Origin: Pyrus communis
Taxonomy: Eukaryota > Streptophyta > Magnoliopsida > Rosales > Rosaceae
Reading direction: 5' to 3'
NCBI RefSeq assembly: GCF_963583255.1
Contig: NC_084815.1
Location: 16,353,807 to 16,417,806, forward strand
DNA length: 64,000 nt
Shown here: positions 23,436 through 35,025 of the stretch, in pieces
How positions within the stretch are numbered: the stretch's first letter is position 1
Layout of the letters: each line of letters opens with the position of its first letter
Made by a program: the position numbers and the translations under genes
The notes under the pieces: model-generated
Seen by the model: only the letters and a program-made list of their open reading frames with translations
Databases searched by the model: none
What the model was told of the DNA's origin: nothing

Positions 23436-23559
23436 AAATTTTTGTTTCATTAATTCTATAATAAAGGCTGTACAAGTGAAGTTACAAAAGATTCCAACTA
23501 TTGATTACTAAAGCCAAAATCCTAAGAGGTTGAAGGAAGGAAGGCTTCAAGAGTGGCCT

Positions 23560-26500
23560 TTAGTTCCAACCACCTTACTTCACCCATTGTGACTTCGGCT
23601 TGCCTTGTTCTTTCATCAAGCTAAAGTTGATGTATCTGCTTTGCGCCAGCCGTGAAGTTTGTTAGTCGAGCCTTATTCACTTCAAAATCCTTTTCGAGTT
23701 TCGAAGCAACGGCCAACCTTTACCGTTGAAGTTCGGCAATTTGATGTTGAAGCTTGACAATTTGATGATCAAGGTAGGCCAACAGCGTTTTCTTTGCTTT
23801 TATGGCCTCAACCTCCAGTCGACTGGCTTCATGAGTGATCTTTGCAGCCTTTAGGTCGTCTTTGGCCCGGAGAGCCCTTTCAAAAGTAGTAAAGTACTGC
23901 CGGGTCTGTTCTAGGATATTAGATATGTGGACGACACTTTTGGTGCTAAAAAAACCACCAGCTGCAAGATCGTTCAGGCACTCTTTTATAGAGTCAAGGC
24001 CTTTACATTGAAGGACTTGTGCGGCCGAAAGGGATAAGAGTTCCTACAACTTAGCAAAGGTATTGGATTCGGTTGCGATTACGGAAGGCTCGGTCGACGT
24101 AGTATATGACCCGGCTACTCCAGAAGTACTTGAGAGGAAAACGTGGAGCTCGACTTCCTAAGAAAGCTGCACATGAAAAGATTTTTAGGAAAAAGGAAAA
24201 TCGTAAAGAAGATAGCAAAGAGAATTTGTTTTAGACCTGTCGAGATGAGACTTCGGCCATATCCCCTAGTTCATTGCTCAAACCTAGAAAGCTTAAAGGC
24301 TGAGCCCAATGTTGAAGATTGCTTCTCAATTCACGCGGCCAATGAAGGTTATCTGTGTTCGACGGCCACTAAGGTGGCCATGAAATATAGATAACACCCT
24401 TCGACACATAGAATTTTCAATGAAACAAGTAATTGGGCACTTGACATTTAATATTTTTTGGTTTAGAATTCTAAATCAGGAAGTTAATAGAAAGATAATG
24501 AAGGTTTTTATGAAGGCTGAAGTAACCTTTTGTGGAAGAATGCCGAGATTCTGATCTTGGGGATGAATCGGCGTCTCTGTCATCGCTTCCGTCTCAACAG
24601 TAGTACTGTTTCATGCCCCGTGTTTGCTTCTGCAACAGAAGGGTTGACTTGGCTAGCCGTTTCGACCACCGACTAAGGAATGGTGGGTCGCAGCTCGGTT
24701 AGTTAGGGGCACTTCATCAACAAAGGTTCTTCACTCTCGTCCTCCTAGACAGAAAAATTTTGTTCATTAGTGGGAGGTCCAGTTAAGTAGAGAAAGAAAA
24801 TTGCTAACAAAAATGGTCATACCTCTTCCTTCACGACGATTATTGATTTTTTTTTTTGGATTTGGGGAAGGGCTTTTCTCAGCCAGAGTAGCCGTTTTCC
24901 CAACAGTAGCGGTTATTGAACCAATAGTAGGAGTAACAACTGGCCCCGGAATGGCAGGACCCTCGACCAATGGAGCGTCGATCGGTTCGACCACGACTGG
25001 AAAAGTGGGTTGCACTTGAGTCGCCTGATCCATTTGAGGATTTTGCAGTTCTTTCGTCGAGGCCTCGACAATAGGAGGAGGAAAAGAAATGCTAGGAGTA
25101 GTTGCCCTTGTGGTTTGACTCGAGATCACAAGAATTTCTCACTCACCATTCTTTGCTTTTTTTTAATGCGTTTTTGGGGCGGGGCAACATTTCCAGCCGT
25201 TCCTGTCTCAGGGCAAGGCCGTTTGCTCAGTGTGACTACAGTAGTGGCCGCCATTGGAGTAAGAGAGGCTGCAAGAGCCTCAACAGTTGCAGTTTTCTTT
25301 GGTGGAGCAGGCTTCTTTTTGGCTGCCACCGTTGCGGCCGTGTCGGCCTGCTTTATTGAACAACCCACTGAAAATAAATTCAAGTTAGGATGATAGACTT
25401 GAGTGAGACAAAAATAAATAAAGGACATATACCTTGGGACGCTTCTTTGGATTTTGGGGTAGAAGCTTTCTTTGGACGATTGCCGAAAATCTTTTTGACA
25501 GCATCCTAGACTAATGTGCCAAAGAATTCTTGGATGTATGCACCCCACCAATTAACAAAAGTGCTAGTGTTATAAGTTTCAGGGACGTTTGGCCGAATGC
25601 GGAGTTTCATACACCTCTCTTGAAATTCTCGCTCGGCCTCTTTACATTCTCTTTCTAACGAACCAGATAGACATCTCAACTTAGAAGATGTTGGGAAACG
25701 AGTAAAGGCACAGGGTATCCTTGGAGGTAGCCAAGTTGCCGAGCAGTAAAGTGGGGGTGGTCGACTTCCTAACTCGCGTGCCGAGCATCATAGCCGAGAT
25801 GAAGGTCGAGAGCTAGCACAAAAGCCCCCCAGTTTTGTCGAAGATCGTTGTATTTGATCTCATCCAATGATTAGGATGGAAGTTGATGGAAGGTGAGTAT
25901 TCTTAATGACGGCAGTTTAGGAATTCGTCGTCAGAAAGATCTTCTAGGCCGAAGAAGTACTTGAAAACTTCTTCAGTCGAGTGAGAAGGAGTTGGTCTAG
26001 AGGCCAATTGGAGACCTAACGCTTCAGTGGTCTTGAAGTTAGGGATTTCTGGCCTCGGGGTGGCGAAGTAAACTTGCAGCCAGAGCTGGAAAACCCAGAG
26101 TGGGCCGTTCTAGTGCGAGTCGATTTTGGTGACGGTCGCTTCGGCCAAGCAACGTGTGAGGTTGGTAAGGATGACCGAGCTAAGAGCTAGGTTGTGACCA
26201 CTGGCATGTTTTCGATCAAACATTTATTTGACTTGGTACAAACAATAAATTTGTTGTACCAGTAGAATAGGAAGGCTTCATGTTTTCATTTCTGTAGGTT
26301 TTCCTCCCCTCGGCCAGCAAAGTGGTGGATGAGAGTGTTATAGTTGAAGAAATGCTTGTGCAGCTTTTGTACTTCTTTTTTTAGGGCTTCTTGGTCTTTC
26401 TACTTTAGGGCTTCAATGTCACGCTCGTCAAATAATGATTTAAGCTCTAACTCGAATTGATACCCAAGAAGGACGATATCAACTAGAAGACTAGATAGAG

Positions 26501-26981
26501 AAGTGCCGAGGATGGCCGATATGTCGAGCAAGCTAGGGCCGAGGGGGAGTACCATTGTGTTGGTGGCCGAGCACCAAAAACTCAAAGCCACCGGGAAAAG
26601 CTTCTGGTCCATGACAATTTCAATAGTTAAGAGCTTGATACCATCATAAATGCCAAGAGTTTTCCACTTTGTGCTGAAGAACTTCTCCATTCGTTCAACC
26701 TAAGCTACCTAGGGTGCAAAGGTCGAGGGCCAGGCTTCTTGAGGCTTGGCCAAATCCCACTTCGACCAATCATACCCTTGGAACAAGGGTTTCAAGCAGC
26801 GAGCTTTGAGCATTTCAGTAATGGTCTTTGGGACGACGTCTTTGAAAAGAGGTCCTAAGATTTAGTGGGAAGTAATAGAATCGCCTTCAAACTGTAAAGT
26901 TTTGATAGCGTTTCGGTCGCTGAAGTCTTTACACTTGGTACACTCCTCAGAAAGCTTGGTGATAAAAGTGTTGGAAGCCAT
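23560..26981 (-). pseudogene. Antisense plant-mobile-domain (PMD) extra ORF of gypsy element
   Basis: On the strand opposite to gag-pol, a broken gene starts at the ATG at 26981 (MASNTFITKLSEECTKC). The PMD-like part reads LGIYDGIKLLTIEIVMDQ, ALSFWCSATNTMVLPLGPSL and LDISAILGTSLSSLLVD (26690-26400). Then come YNTSTFVNWWGAYIQEFFGT (about 25560), a Lys-rich segment, a Pro/Ala-rich linker with VEPIDAPLVEGPAIPGPVV (25129-24767) and a coiled coil with LRAKDDLKAAKITHEASRLE (about 23850). Several stops interrupt it. Extra ORFs between integrase and 3' LTR, some antisense, are known from Tat-group elements. PMD proteins are otherwise linked to silencing (MAIN/MAIL). Its role here is unknown. Confidence 0.75.
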
Positions 26982-27090
26982 TCTTAAAGATTCAAGGATT
27001 TTTCTAGGTTTGGGAGTTTTTTGGGTTAAAAGAGCAAACGGTAAAAGATTCAAGAATTGTGAAAGCATAAAATATGAATAAAGAAGAGTT

Positions 27091-27103
27091 GGGTATTTAT
27101 AGG
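27091..27103 (-). promoter_or_regulatory. TATA box for the antisense ORF
   Basis: On the minus strand the sequence CCTATAAATACCC stands 110-120 bp before the MASNTF start codon. It has the consensus and spacing of a plant core promoter with a short leader, which suggests the antisense ORF had its own transcript. Confidence 0.55.
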
Positions 27104-27503
27104 CATTCTGGGAGAAAGATCAACCGTTTGATTTTCTAAATAGAGGGTAGAATCGACCGAGGAATTTGATAATCATGATGGATATTCAGAAGATCCAGGT
27201 GAAGGGACTGAGGTTTTTGTGGTTTGAGGATGCATGTTTGTGTGTGACAACGGGTTTAATGGCGAATAAATGCTTCGATGGTCACACGTTTCGAGGGTCA
27301 TTATTAATGGTAGACGAGTAGGCTAAGGAGTCACCACGTGGCAAAGCATCTAACAAAATTAAGATCGTGTGATCGTGCTTCATAAATGCACCTGAGAGGA
27401 TGGAATATGCGAGACTTTTCATTGTCTTCCAAAGATACGTTAAGGGTTTGATTTCACTTCTTCAAGGTCCAAACTCAAGTAAAGAGTTATAGGCCAAAGA
27501 CCT

Positions 27504-27520
27504 CAGAAGCGAGAAGGCAA
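27504..27520 (+). other. Polypurine tract of gypsy element
   Basis: CAGAAGCGAGAAGGCAA lies immediately before the TG that begins the 3' LTR. It is only moderately purine-pure. Confidence 0.5.
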
Positions 27521-28636
27521 TGTTTGGGCCCAAAATGATAATTTGGGCCAAGAGTAACAAAATGGGACGAAACTGTTGGTCTAGCGGTCTTCTAGGGGGT
27601 ATCATGGGCCAGCTAGGTACCAGGAGCTGTCTAGTTGGTGTTGGTCGAGTCCTTTTACGAGAGGGATTGATTTGGATAAAGACGAAGGTTTAATCCTTAT
27701 ACCACCAGAGGTGTTAAGGTTGAAGGCACTGAGAGTCAAGGAATGAATCTGGTTCATTATAGAGGTGGGTTCAAAGTCCCAATTGAATTAAGAATAGCCG
27801 AATCCTAGTTAGATCAGGATAAGGAGTACTAATCCGAGTGTGGTTCTAACTTGGCCAGGAATGGGTTCACTGCTATAAATAGAAGATGGTGTGCATTATT
27901 CAAAGCCCCTCTAATTCAACACATAAACTACCATGCGCAAACTCTCGCTCTACGCGAAACCTCTCAACAACCTTGAGATTTTTATTTTCTTTTTCCCATC
28001 GGCACATCTTCAGTTTGGATAGACAGAACTGTGAAGGCAACCGGTGGCATCTTCAGTTTGGATAAACAGCACTGCGTCGAGGTCGATTAGTTATCTATCC
28101 AAGTCTCGGCCAAGAAGGATTTTCAAGTTCTTCTTGGGAGAGGTTATCTCATTGGCCTTCTTGGCGAAGTGAGGTGTTTACAGATTACTGGGCTTGGCAC
28201 ATTGAACGCCGAGTTGTTTTATGATTGGATATTCACAAGTAAGTTTTAGAGTTTGACATTCAAAAGACCGAACTACATTTACCATCGAGACATACATCTC
28301 ATTTGTATATTTGGGTTTGTATAGTTTGGTGCCGGTTCGACGTGCTTATACTCTTACGAATATAATCACCGTGACCAAACCCGGCACCGACGATCCGTGA
28401 ACTTCGCAAGACTAACAGCCTTGTCTTCAAGCTCTATAACCCGAAGACCGAGACGTGTTCCTTCCTCGGCTGCAGTCGCAAGATTAAGAAGTCAGCAGCA
28501 CGCTCAACACAATATCAACACATTTTACTCCTCGGCCGATTAGTTGGCGCACCCCACACACAACCGAAGGATGTAGTTTGCTTATTAATTACTCGGCTTG
28601 CGTGCCACGTAGGCTTGGTAGTTTTTAGGGTCAACA
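27521..28636 (+). repeat. 3' LTR of gypsy element (about 1.1 kb)
   Basis: It begins TGTTTGGGCCC and ends GGTCAACA, the TG...CA of LTRs. The last 789 bp match the truncated 5' LTR. A TATA box, GCTATAAATAG, is at 27872-27882. The start point is inferred from the TG after the purine tract, because the 5' copy lacks this part. Confidence 0.75.
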
Positions 28637-30560
28637 GATACACATTTTACGAAAATAGTTTCAACAATCTAACTGTCAAACTTGTTTGTTTGCATATACT
28701 TCAAGATCACTTACACCAAAAATCGCAAGCAACAAACATTCAGAGATCAAGTAACGGGACAAAACTTTTCGATGGTTATAAACGAAAAATCACGATTTAA
28801 CGGTAGTTTTAACTCCGATTTTGATGACTTTTTACAGCTACACTCCTTGACCCCATATGAATACAATGAATGAATGCGATCTTCAATTTAAAATATTTAT
28901 ACTAGTGAATACCATAAAATCTTATGTTGTACTTAATGAAAGTATAAATAAACTTCTAGTATTAGTGAATCTATTGTTTTAATGGGATGTGCACTCTACG
29001 AAAATAATTTCAACGATCCAACTGTCAAATTTGTTTATATATACTTCGAGATCGCATACGCCAAAAATCGCAAAAAACGAACATTCAGAGATTAAGTATG
29101 GGACAAAACTTTTCGACGGTTATAAACGAAAAATCACGATTTAATGGTAGTTTTAACTCCGATTTTGATGATTTTTATAGCTACACTCCTTGACCCTGTA
29201 TGAATACAATGAATGAATTCGATCTTCAATTTAAAATATTTACACTAGTGGATACTAAAAAATCAACAATCCAAGCAAACTTGTTTGTATATACTTCGAA
29301 ATTGCATACGTCAGAAATCGCAAAAAACAAACATTCAGAGATAAAGTAACGAGACAAAACTTTTTGACAATTATAAAATTAAAATCACGATTTAACAATA
29401 GTTTTAACTCTGATTTTGATGATTTTTTACAGCTTCCATGACCCTATATGAACACAATGAACGAATTCGATATTCAATTTAAAATATTTGCACTAGTGAA
29501 TACCACAAAATCTTATGTTATACTTAATGAGGGTATAAATAAACTCCGAAGTGTTATTGAATCTATTGTTTTGATGCGATACACACTCTACGAAAATAGT
29601 TTCAACGATTCAACCGTCAAACTTGTTTGTATATAATTCGAGATCGCATACACCAAAAATCGCAAAAAATATATATATATATATATTCAGAGGTCAAGTA
29701 ACGGGACAAAACTTTTCGTCTGTTATAAACGTAAAATCAGGATTTAATGGTAGTTTTAACTCTGATTTTGATGATTTTTTGCAGCTACACTCCTTGACCC
29801 TATATGCATACAATGAACAAATTCGATCTTGAATGCAAAATGTTTACACTAGTGGATACCACAAAATCTTATGTTATACTTAATGAAAGTATAAATAAAC
29901 TCTAAGTGTTAGTGAATCTATTGCTTTGATGGGGTATGCATTCTACGAAACTAGTTTCAACGATCCAACGGTCAAACTTGTTTTTATATACTTCGAGATG
30001 GCATACGCCAAAAATTGCAAAAAACAAACATTTAGAGATCAAGTAATGGGAAATAACTTTTTGACGGTTATAAACGAAAAATCACGATTTAATGGTAGTT
30101 CTAACTTTGATTTTGATGATTTTTTTATAGCTACACTTTGTGACCCTATATGAATACAATGAACGAATTCATCTTCAATTTAAAATATTTACACTAGTGA
30201 ATACCACAAAATCTTATGTTATACTTAATCAAAGTATAAATGAACTCCAAGTGTTAGTAAATCTATTGTTTTGATGGGATACGTATTCTACAAAACTAGT
30301 TTCAACGATCCAACCATCAAACATAGTTGTATATACGTCGAGATCGCATATGCCAAAAATCGCAAAAGAGAAACATTTAAAGATCAAGTAACGGGACAAA
30401 ACTTTTCAACGGTGATAAAAGAAAATTATCACGATTTAACGGTAGTTCTAACTTCAGTTTTGATGATTTTTCTATAGCTACACTCCTTGACCATATATAA
30501 ATACAATGAATGAATTCAATCCTCAATTTAAAATATTTACACTAGTGGATACTATAAAAT
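28637..30560 (+). repeat. 345-bp array, part C (about 6 units, one truncated)
   Basis: Anchors lie at about 28659, 29008, 29600, 29955 and 30300, with spacings of 345-355 bp. A truncated unit with an internal deletion is at about 29275. Frames of 62-75 codons with FRDQVTGQNF and EKSRFNGSFNSDFDDFLQLH recur in units at 28682, 29623, 29926 and 30271. An (AT)n run (about 29670-29686) expands one unit. The array ends near 30560 at CTTGAGAAGATC. Confidence 0.9.
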
Positions 30561-30699
30561 CTTGAGAAGATCAACTGAGGAAGAAGAGGAAAACCAGAGG
30601 AACCAAACAGTAATACAATTTGCTTCTTTGTCATTTGGTGTATCTCAAAATTCAAGTCTACCCTAACAAATGTAATTGGAAAGAAAAACTACGCTTGAA

Positions 30700-31042
30700 T
30701 AAACAAGAAAAATAGGGTAAGCGCAACAAAGGTGTACCTTCGTCGCACATTATTGGGAAAAAAACGGTTGAAGTCTTGGTTTGGTGCAAAAAATTTGCGT
30801 GACAGATATATCGCGTCGTGGAAATAGTCTTTGCGCAACGGTGAAACAAAACATCACGCAAAAGCTGTTTGCGCGACGCGGTATGTGCGTCGCGCAAGAT
30901 TTTGGTGCCAAACCAAGACTTTTACTATTTTTTTCCCAACATTGTGCGACGAAGGTACACTTTCATTGTGCTAAACTTTTTTGCGCGATGGTAGTCTCCG
31001 TTGCGCAAAGTCCCATCATGCAAGTATGTTTTTGTACTAGTG
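30700..31042. repeat. Right subterminal region and end of inner CACTA
   Basis: Multiple TTGCGCGACG/CGTCGCGCAA motifs occur in both orientations, with the terminus TTTTTGTACTAGTG at 31029-31042. The arrangement mirrors 9312-9500. The overlapping frames 30658-31050 are repeat artefacts. Confidence 0.75.
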
Positions 31043-32310
31043 CTTCTTGATGGTGCGCTTCTTCTCTAGCTTCTTTTTCTCTCTTGTGCAAGATCACTAG
31101 CTCATTCTCCAACTGTTGTAGTTTGAAAAACATCCTACTTGTAGTATGACAACTGGATGAAGAAGATCTCTTGAGGTCAAGAACCCAACCCACTCCTAAG
31201 CTGTGGAGTTCTTTACGTTTTCGTCGCTCGACTTCGTTCATCAGCAACTGTAAAGAGACCTCTAGATCAAGTGTTAGCTCCTTCATTGGTGTGTCCGGTT
31301 GCTGCTGAGAGAGGTTGGTGACGTACTCGTCATTCTTCTGCAACATAGAAGCCTACCAAAAAAAAAAAAACAATAAAGATTATCGATCATACTTTTGAAT
31401 TTTTTATGTGTAATGAATTTTGAAATTAAAATCTTGAACATAATACTTACATAAATTGCAGTCACCTAGTTGCCGTAGTTGGCATGCGTATGGAAAAATA
31501 AACCATTATCACGCTGTTCCTCTACTCGAAAAATGAGGTGCCGAGAATCAGAGTTGTAAAGGTAAGACTTTGCTTTCCCGTTAGCTTTGTTTCCCAACAA
31601 TTTTCACTGTAAATTAAACAAGTTAATTAAACTAAAAAGAAAAAAAAAATTAAACATAAAAAATGGAAAATTAAAAAAAAAAAAAAAACTTTACAGAAAT
31701 GCCAGACTTTAAAAATGACCGCACAGCCACTCCAGCCCATCCTCCAATCTTCTCTGCAAACTCTAGGGGTGGATCTGTAGGAGCTTCAACGGGAAATGCA
31801 CAAGTCTTGTAGTATATGTGCAGCTTAGAGTTCCACTCCTTCTATCGCTCAGTCCACACCCAGAGTATATACCCTTTTGAACCTTGGTGCTCCATGTCGA
31901 AGGAGAAGTTGGTCTGAAATAGACAACCAAAAAAAAAAAAAAAAAAAAAAACAAGTGTGTTAGTTTAAAAAATACATTAAATAAGTAAAAGCAAAAAGAA
32001 AAATCACACTTACCGAAATCTATCACATCATATCGTCATGTGCTTGGGGGACAACTTCTCCCATGGAAGAGCGAGCAAGGGGCACTTGGTGCGGGCAATG
32101 GCATCCATGTCTTGAGTGAACAAGCTATTGACTTACTAGCTTGTTTGCTAATGGAATGAGTTGTAATTGACCACGATCCAATTTTGCAATAAGTAGGTGA
32201 TTCGGTTGGAGGCTAAGTCTTTACAAATCCCCGCACTCCGCCTGGTTGATGTTGGTTTATTGTACTGTCGGGTCACTTTAAGCTGAGGTAAAGGCAGAAC
32301 GGCGACTATT
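31043..32310 (-). pseudogene. Outer CACTA transposase remnant (Transposase_24-like)
   Basis: On the minus strand, exon-like pieces appear in this order: LALPWEKLSPKHMT (about 32070), FSFDMEHQGSKGYILWVWTE then WNSKLHIYYKTCAFPVEAPT (about 31905-31775), GNKANGKAKSYLYNSDSRHL (about 31590) and MLQKNDEYVTNLSQQQPDTP through KREKEAREEAHHQE (31346-31043). This succession (conserved Trp-rich helix, Lys-rich helix, coiled coil) is typical of the CACTA-encoded Transposase_24 family. Poly-A/T tracts interrupt the introns at 31360, 31670 and 31930. The last piece joins in frame to 9311 once the inner element is removed. Confidence 0.65.
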
Positions 32311-32339
32311 GTTGATGAACCATGATGACATCTGTGGAA

Positions 32340-33130
32340 AAAAAAAAAAACACAATAATTTCTACTAGTTTCACATATTTCCTACAAATTAAACATATTT
32401 CACATACTTCATAAATTTCATTTATTTATGCATTTTTTACAAATTTCATATCTCCTACAAATTTCACATATTTCCTATAATTTTCACATACGTCTACAAT
32501 TTTTATAAAATTTCTCCTTTTTCCTAGAAATTTCACATTTCTACAACTTTTACAAATTTCCCTATTTTTTTCACAAACTTCACATTTTTTTTTATTTCAC
32601 AAATTTATGTATGTTCCTACAATTTTCACAAATTTATGTATGTTCCTACAATTTTCCCAAATTTTTTATAATTTTCACAAATTTCTACATTTTCAACAAA
32701 TTTACCTATTTTCTAACAAATTTCTACAACTTTTACAAGTATCTTATAATTTTCACAAATTTCTACTTTTTCTACAAATTTTCCTATTTTCCAACAAATT
32801 TCTACAACTTTTACAAATCTCCCTATATTCCTACAAATTTCACAAAGTTCCACAATTTTGACAAATATTCTCTATTTCCTACAAATTTCCTAAATGTTTA
32901 AAAATTTCTATATTTTCCCAAAAATTTCCACATATTTCCTATTTTCACATATTTTTACAAATTTCCCTATTTTACAACATGTTTCTACAAGTTTTACAAA
33001 TTTCCCTATTTTCCTACAATTTTTACTAATTGCCCTGTTTTTCTATAGGTTTCACAAATCCTACAATCCTACAATTTCACAAATTCCAAAATTTCACAAT
33101 CCTAAGTTCACAAATCCTATAAATTCTCCT
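32340..33130. repeat. Low-complexity degenerate tandem repeat (CCTACAAATTTCACA-like)
   Basis: This is 790 bp of diverged, roughly 20-30 bp units built from TTTCCTACAA and TTTCACAAATT. One strand is nearly free of G. The open frames seen here (for example 32607-32901, Phe/Asn/Tyr-rich) are products of the repeat, not genes. It lies in the 5' part of the outer CACTA element. Confidence 0.85.
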
Positions 33131-33740
33131 CCAAATATTAAAATCTGAAACAAAAGAAAGATGACATATAGTTGCCGGAGAAAGGAAGGAAGGAGAGAAA
33201 GCGAAAGGTTCTTCGCGATGGAGGAAGGATGGTGGAGGTCCGAGATGGATTCTGGTAGAGAGAGTACAGAGAGACTAGAGAGGGAGTGAAAGAGAGAGCA
33301 TAGAGAGAGTATAGAGACTTCAGCACAGTACGAGGACGAAGAAGAAAAGAATCTCGATGTTATACCATATCAGACCTTTGCCTGATAGAATGGTTCATCT
33401 AGCAAAGGTTTAAAAAATGCCAGATGTTCAAAACCCTAAACTTTCGGTGGGCAAAGGTCAATTAAACATGTGAGCCCAGTTTAATTTTTGACGAAAAAAT
33501 TGGTAGGAAACAAAGTTTGCTTGACGAACTTTATAGGGCAACCTTTATAACCTGGTGGAAAATTTTATTTTTTGAAAAAAAATGTGGGGAGGGAGAAATT
33601 TATACGTTTGCTTGACAAAAATAATACTATGAACCAACGAATATATGTACTTTTGCTCCACAACCTACACCTATTTGTCGGGCAACTCTAAAATTTATTA
33701 ATTTTTATTTAATTTCAATCTATTAAAAGATCATCTAATT
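33131..33740 (-). other. Outer CACTA 5' region: leader-like and subterminal motifs
   Basis: A purine-rich plus strand (GGAGGAAGG, GAGAGAGA; 33160-33320) is a pyrimidine-rich leader when read on the coding (minus) strand. Beyond it, 33340-33690 holds TTGCCTGAT, GCTTGACGAA and TGTCGGGCAA motifs like those at 8250-8470. Confidence 0.45.
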
Positions 33741-33764
33741 TGATGATCATGTCCCTTTAATCTG

Positions 33765-35025
33765 TGATTTTACTCTCAGTTAGCGTCCTTAAAAAAATTA
33801 TCAAAATCGTAGTTGAAATCACCATTAAATCATGATTTTTTTGTTTCTAACCGTTGAAAGATTTCGTCCTACTACCAAATCCTGAAAGTTTGTGTTTGGT
33901 GATTCTTAACCTTTGTGATCTCGGAGTTTATACCAATAAGTTCGACATTTGATCGTTCAAATTAGTTTAATAGACTGCGTATCTCGTCAAAACAATAGAT
34001 TTAACAAATACTTAGAGTTTATTCTATACTTCCATTAAGTGGAACCTAAGATTTTGTAATAATCACTAGTGTAAATATTTTAAACTTATGATCATGTTCA
34101 TTGTTTGTATTCATCTTGAGTCGAGGACTGCAGTTGTAAAAAATCATCAAAATCGAAGATGAAATTACAGTTAACTCGTGATTTCCAATTCTAACCATTG
34201 AAGGATTTTGTCCCGTTACCTAATTCTATATATTTTGGTTTTGGTGATTTTTGGCGTATACAATCTCGGAGCATATACAAACAAGTTTGACGGTTGGATC
34301 ATTGAATTAGTTTCGTAGATTGTGTATCCCTTCAAAACAATAGATTTAACAAACACTACGAGCTTATTCTATACTTCCATTAAATAAAATGTAAGGTTTT
34401 GTGGTAACCACTAGTGTAAATGTTTTGAATTTATGATCGGGGTTCGTTCATTATATTCTTCTAGGGTCGAGGATTGTCGTTGTAAAAAATCATCAAAATC
34501 AGAGCTTAAATTACCATTGAATCGTGATTTTCCATTTTTAACGATCGAAGAATTTTGGCTAGTTACCTAATCCTCAAAATTTTCTTTTTGGAGATTTTTG
34601 GCGTATACGATCTCGAAGTATATGCAAATAAATTTGATGGTTGGAACGAAGAAATTAGTTTCGTAGACTGTGCATTTCGTCAAAACAATAGATTCAACAA
34701 AAACTTAGAGTTTATTCTATACTTTCATTAAGTAGAATGTAAGCTTTTTGTGGTAACTAGTAGTGTAAATATTTTAAATTTATGATCGAGTTCATTCATT
34801 TTATTCTTCTAGGGTCAAGGACTATAGTAGTAAAAAATCATCAAAATTGGAGCTGAAATCACCGTTAAATCTTGATTTTATGTTTTTTAACTATTGAAGG
34901 ATTTCATCAATACCTAACCCTAAATTTTTTTTAATGATTTTTTATGTATGCGACCTCAGTATATATAAACAAGTTTGATGGTTGAATTGTTGAATTAATT
35001 TTGTAGACTGCAAAATGTATCAAAG
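33765..35025 (-). repeat. Inverted copies of the 345-bp unit (4 units)
   Basis: Blocks complementary to the array recur: AAATCATCAAAATCG, ACCGTTAAATCRTGATTTT and TTAGTTTCGTAGACTG. Anchors lie at about 33964, 34308, 34657 and 35000, the same ~345-bp period. These lie outside the inner CACTA element and are more diverged from the consensus than the plus-strand units. Confidence 0.85.

Larger units (their letters stand above)
15386..28636 (+). mobile_element. Ty3/gypsy LTR retrotransposon, Tat-type lineage, decayed
   Basis: This element has 5' LTR remnant, primer-binding region, gag, linker ORF, protease, reverse transcriptase, RNase H, a second (archaeal-type) RNase H, integrase, a 4-kb antisense ORF region, polypurine tract and 3' LTR. 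The order RT, RNase H, second RNase H, integrase, then extra ORF is the hallmark of the Tat group (Ogre/Retand relatives). All sense frames carry stops or frameshifts and several catalytic residues are changed, so it is not autonomous. No target duplication is present. The left flank stops about 80 bp into a 345-bp unit while the right flank begins near the start of a unit, so recombination or deletion has altered the 5' side. Confidence 0.9.
9312..31042 (-). mobile_element. Inner CACTA element interrupted by nested insertions
   Basis: The left end is CACTAATACAAAAAACA and the reverse complement of the right end is CACTAGTACAAAAACA. Both are followed by TTGCGCGACG-type subterminal motifs and by a shared block ending in TTCRTCGCACAA. 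CTT flanks both sides (9309-9311 and 31043-31045), a 3-bp target duplication as expected for CACTA. Removing the element and one CTT joins two minus-strand frames into one uninterrupted coiled-coil reading frame (HHQ then EAREAAV), strong evidence that these two ends belong to one insertion. Without the nested Harbinger-like and gypsy insertions it is about 7.4 kb. It carries an En/Spm-type transposase remnant, captured HUB-like exons and the 345-bp array. Confidence 0.75.

Noticed and set aside
12819..30560. A CRISPR-like or centromeric satellite array
   Set aside because: The unit is ~345 bp with no spacers, there are only about ten copies, and it lies within a DNA transposon in a plant genome.
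32607..33148. Several overlapping Phe/Tyr/Asn-rich open frames
   Set aside because: They arise from the degenerate CCTACAAATTTCACA repeat. Composition is repetitive and all three frames look alike.
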